Virus record (IMG/VR): IMGVR_UViG_3300042691_005581
Span: 1-64,000 of that record
From: a virus
DNA: 64,000 bases
Strand: one strand, 5' to 3'
Both the position numbers and the translations under genes were made by a program. The notes beneath the pieces were generated by a model. It saw only the letters and a list, made by a program, of their open reading frames with translations. It made no database searches and had not been told where the DNA came from. Shown here piece after piece: positions 61,610-64,000 of the stretch (its first letter is position 1; the number at the start of each line of letters is the position of its first letter).

Positions 61610-64000
61610 TTAAACCTCTCGTTTGGGGAACAGTAAATATTTAGCAGTGCTGTCATCCAGAGTACTTTGAACAATCAGTCTGTCTATATCAAAATGTATT
61701 TTCTTAAAATCAAACTCTGACGAATTTATCTTGTTAATAACTGATTTACTCATTCCTGGTAAACAGTAGCACAGTGGCATGCATAAAATTCTACCTAATG
61801 TAATACCTGACGAATCTTGTACAGTTTTCATAAATTTAGGTTGTAAATAATTATTTGTTTTAAATTTAGATGCAAGTACAGCTCGCATGTTGTCTATACT
61901 GTTGGGATACATTGTTCCTTCAGGAGTATCTATAGTAAAACTGACAGATTTTCCTGTTTCTAAATTAACAAGATTGTCTATTAATTCCACATAGATTACT
62001 TCGTATAATTTGTTATGATTTTCGTCTAGTGCAAACGCAGATTTTACATCACCAAATTGTAGTTTTTTTCTGTAAAAATAATTTTGCATTTCGTTGACAT
62101 ATTCCGCAACAAACTTTTCTTCAATTGCATGTTCCAACACAAATTCAACATTTTTTCTAATATTAAATTCGGGGTCCAAAGATCTATACATTATTGTAGA
62201 ATCGAATATATTTTGATTGCTAATAAAATTATCAAATAACTGTCTTGTTTCTAATGACAACAATGGTTTCATTAATATCTTTGTAAACTGTTTGCCTTCG
62301 TATGGATTAATTGCAATTTGAAAATTTCCTAGTACACTAGTTAGTGCTGAATCGGTTGCTCTAATTACACAGTTATAATTTACAATACTAGTTTGTATAG
62401 AATTGTAATCGACTTGACCTTGTATTGCGCCGTCGGATGCTAACGATAATCCTGGAGGTAAATTGCCAGATTGTAGTGAATACACAATATTTGAAGTACT
62501 GTCCTTTTGTACAGCAAGAACTTGTAATTCACTTTGTTCTCCTTGATACAACGTTCCTAATAGATAATTTGATTCAAATGTAATACCGCTACGTACTGTG
62601 CCTAACACTGTTAAATTGAATGTTCTTTCTCTAAATTTTAATGTATCTGTTATAATGTTATTTTTATAAACACGAATTTTAAAAGAATATGTTGTAGTGT
62701 GTACAGGTGTATACCCTATATTACCGTGTATTATACCAGTAGTTAAATCTAGTGTCAAGCCTGGTGGCAACACTCTAGTGTCTCCACCGTTAGCATCAGA
62801 CCAGTCATATGTAACATCACCTCCGCCCTGATCACAATCGTATGTTTCTAAATTATAGATAAAAGATGAATTTGAAATTACAGTTCCTAAATTACCAGAA
62901 CTGATCCATTGCGGAGGAACAGGATATTGATCGGTATCAACTAAAGATGCAGGATCTCTAACATCTATAACATATTCAACTTTTCTTGAAGCTGGGCCAT
63001 TAGATGCACTTAAGAAAAATCTATAAGTTTTATTAATGTATCTTCCTCTGATGCCAAATTCTTGTTGACTGTCATGTTCGTATGGTGCAGTATTATAATT
63101 TTCAGAATCATATCTTCCGTCACTTCCAGCTTGGTAGGGCAATGCTAAGTCGTCTAACACTTGACCATATAATCTTCCATTGGCCGTTAATGTAAGTCCT
63201 GGAGGTAAAATTCCATCATTGTCTTCTATATAAAAGAAAACACTTCGGCCTTCTGGAACTATGTCTGCAAATGCAGTAAATTGAAAATCTACATATTGAC
63301 CATTTACAATATAATTTTCTCCACTTGGACCTATAGTAAATCGTGGACCAGGCGTAACAATGACAGGTGGTGTTGCACCTCTTACATCAATTCTAAAAGT
63401 TCTATCAGTAACGCCATATTGATTCTGTGCTCTTACTACAAATTCAGATTCTGTAGTTTGCCAAACTAAACTAGGAGTACCTGACACGATACCAGTGCTG
63501 GTATTCAATCGCAAACCTTCTGGCAAATCACCACTGATTAATTTATAAGACACTGATGGACCAATTGCCAACAGACTTCTCGAAAATGCTATGTTTTCTG
63601 TAGCAGTAGTTATAAATCCTGCATTAGTAGTCCATCTTGGTATAGCCTTGACACCAGGCAATTCATTTGACAGTGCTCCATAGAACGAATTGCCTATAAT
63701 ATAGGGATATGTCTCAGTGGCAATTCCTGTTGCAAAATATGCATAAGTGCCAAACGGATATTCAGGAGTAACGCAATATCTTCCGTTGTGTCGATCTAAT
63801 GTTGCTGTTTTTGACACATCATAAAAGTTGTCTTCAATAAATGCACCTGGAGGATATACTGCAACTAGATTGTATGCAAACGGACCTAAAGATACTGGTT
63901 GATTTAATGTTATATAAAAATCAGTAGTGCTGACAGATTTTACAATATAGTTAGTTAACGTGCTAAGAGCCTCGCCTCTAATATGCATTCCTACTTTGAC
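61610..64000 (-). CDS. Large tail structural protein with Ig-like repeats (5' end outside window)
   Basis: The frame is open to the right edge; at least 796 residues are visible and the start is probably beyond it. At least four He_PIG/Ig-like repeats carry the signature LPxGLxL..G.(I/L).G (LPEGLRLNTSTG, LPPGLTLTANG, LPPGLTLDLTTG, LPPGLSLASDG). The C-terminal 200 residues are alpha/beta with LMKPLLSLETRQLFDNFIS. Likely an extended baseplate or tail adhesin, adjacent to the S74 fibre. Confidence 0.7.
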   Translation of the reverse strand, partial: VKVGMHIRGEALSTLTNYIVKSVSTTDFYITLNQPVSLGPFAYNLVAVYPPGAFIEDNFYDVSKTATLDRHNGRYCVTPEYPFGTYAYFATGIATETYPYIIGNSFYGALSNELPGVKAIPRWTTNAGFITTATENIAFSRSLLAIGPSVSYKLISGDLPEGLRLNTSTGIVSGTPSLVWQTTESEFVVRAQNQYGVTDRTFRIDVRGATPPVIVTPGPRFTIGPSGENYIVNGQYVDFQFTAFADIVPEGRSVFFYIEDNDGILPPGLTLTANGRLYGQVLDDLALPYQAGSDGRYDSENYNTAPYEHDSQQEFGIRGRYINKTYRFFLSASNGPASRKVEYVIDVRDPASLVDTDQYPVPPQWISSGNLGTVISNSSFIYNLETYDCDQGGGDVTYDWSDANGGDTRVLPPGLTLDLTTGIIHGNIGYTPVHTTTYSFKIRVYKNNIITDTLKFRERTFNLTVLGTVRSGITFESNYLLGTLYQGEQSELQVLAVQKDSTSNIVYSLQSGNLPPGLSLASDGAIQGQVDYNSIQTSIVNYNCVIRATDSALTSVLGNFQIAINPYEGKQFTKILMKPLLSLETRQLFDNFISNQNIFDSTIMYRSLDPEFNIRKNVEFVLEHAIEEKFVAEYVNEMQNYFYRKKLQFGDVKSAFALDENHNKLYEVIYVELIDNLVNLETGKSVSFTIDTPEGTMYPNSIDNMRAVLASKFKTNNYLQPKFMKTVQDSSGITLGRILCMPLCYCLPGMSKSVINKINSSEFDFKKIHFDIDRLIVQSTLDDSTAKYLLFPKREV

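Noticed and set aside
1-64000. tRNA genes, insertion sequences, integrase or att sites
   Set aside because: Gaps between genes are nearly all under 150 bases and none shows a cloverleaf or inverted-repeat ends; no transposase or recombinase motif is present in the frames read.

Overview
The window is a contiguous, gene-dense, AT-rich stretch of a T4-like myovirus genome, not a bacterial chromosome. The evidence is a family B DNA polymerase, gp45-type clamp and gp44-type clamp loader, T4-type RNase H/5' nuclease, ThyA and DHFR, a gp31/GroES-like co-chaperonin, PhoH, a DsbA-like protein, giant tail proteins, tail-collar fibres, and a lysis block with endolysin, i-spanin and o-spanin. The spanins imply a Gram-negative host. 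The overall gene set (PhoH, MazG-like proteins, 7-deazaguanine genes, very long structural proteins) resembles T4-like phages of aquatic bacteria. The host cannot be named from this sequence. No tRNA, integrase, CRISPR array, terminase, portal or major capsid gene was recognised here; the phage's core head and terminase genes must lie outside.

Layout. (1) 1-16579, plus strand: a giant FG-GAP-repeat tail protein cut by the left edge, a collagen-like fibre, a subtilisin-like protease, a conserved structural protein, and four tandem paralogous fibre proteins that share an N-terminal domain and differ at the C-terminus. (2) 16576-37140, minus strand: nucleotide metabolism (thyA, folA), a MoxR ATPase/VWA metallopeptidase-like pair, RNase H, a 7-deazaguanine set (QueE-, FolE-, QueD- and DpdA-like), MazG-like protein, cupin, two hyperacidic proteins, a sugar-nucleotide dehydrogenase and glycosyltransferase, clamp, DNA polymerase and DsbA-like protein. 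(3) 37190-44795, minus: a cassette in which most proteins start with a short motif (for example MKIRELLSE) resembling the T4 capsid-targeting sequence; it includes methyltransferase-like, Dps-like, nucleotidylyltransferase-like and KxDG-motif proteins, suggesting proteins packaged in the head and injected with the DNA. (4) 44843-49497, minus: small structural protein, hypothetical, ClpA-like unfoldase, peptide deformylase, DnaJ. (5) 49558-53811, minus: lysis and membrane block. (6) 53945-54700, plus: phoH, ending at a bidirectional terminator. (7) 54784-64000, minus: clamp loader, small genes, cytidylyltransferase-like protein, BAX-inhibitor-1-like membrane protein, MazG-like protein, GroES-like protein, a DnaE-like fragment, an S74-chaperone tail fibre, and an Ig-like-repeat tail protein cut by the right edge.

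Regulation visible by eye: nine sigma70-type promoters with 17-18 bp spacers lie upstream of minus-strand genes. Three of them place the -10 hexamer only 5-6 bases before the ATG with no Shine-Dalgarno site, so those mRNAs should be leaderless. Several rho-independent hairpins abut or overlap the next promoter. A few T4-late-type ATAAATA boxes precede structural genes. Two small genes (50 and 57 aa) occupy the only apparent gap above 300 bases, 56821-57128.

Together the genes describe a large lytic phage with its own replisome and dTMP synthesis, probable guanine hypermodification of its DNA, an injected-protein set, and its own proteostasis factors (ClpA, DnaJ, GroES, peptide deformylase). 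All functions are read from motifs only; no database search was possible.
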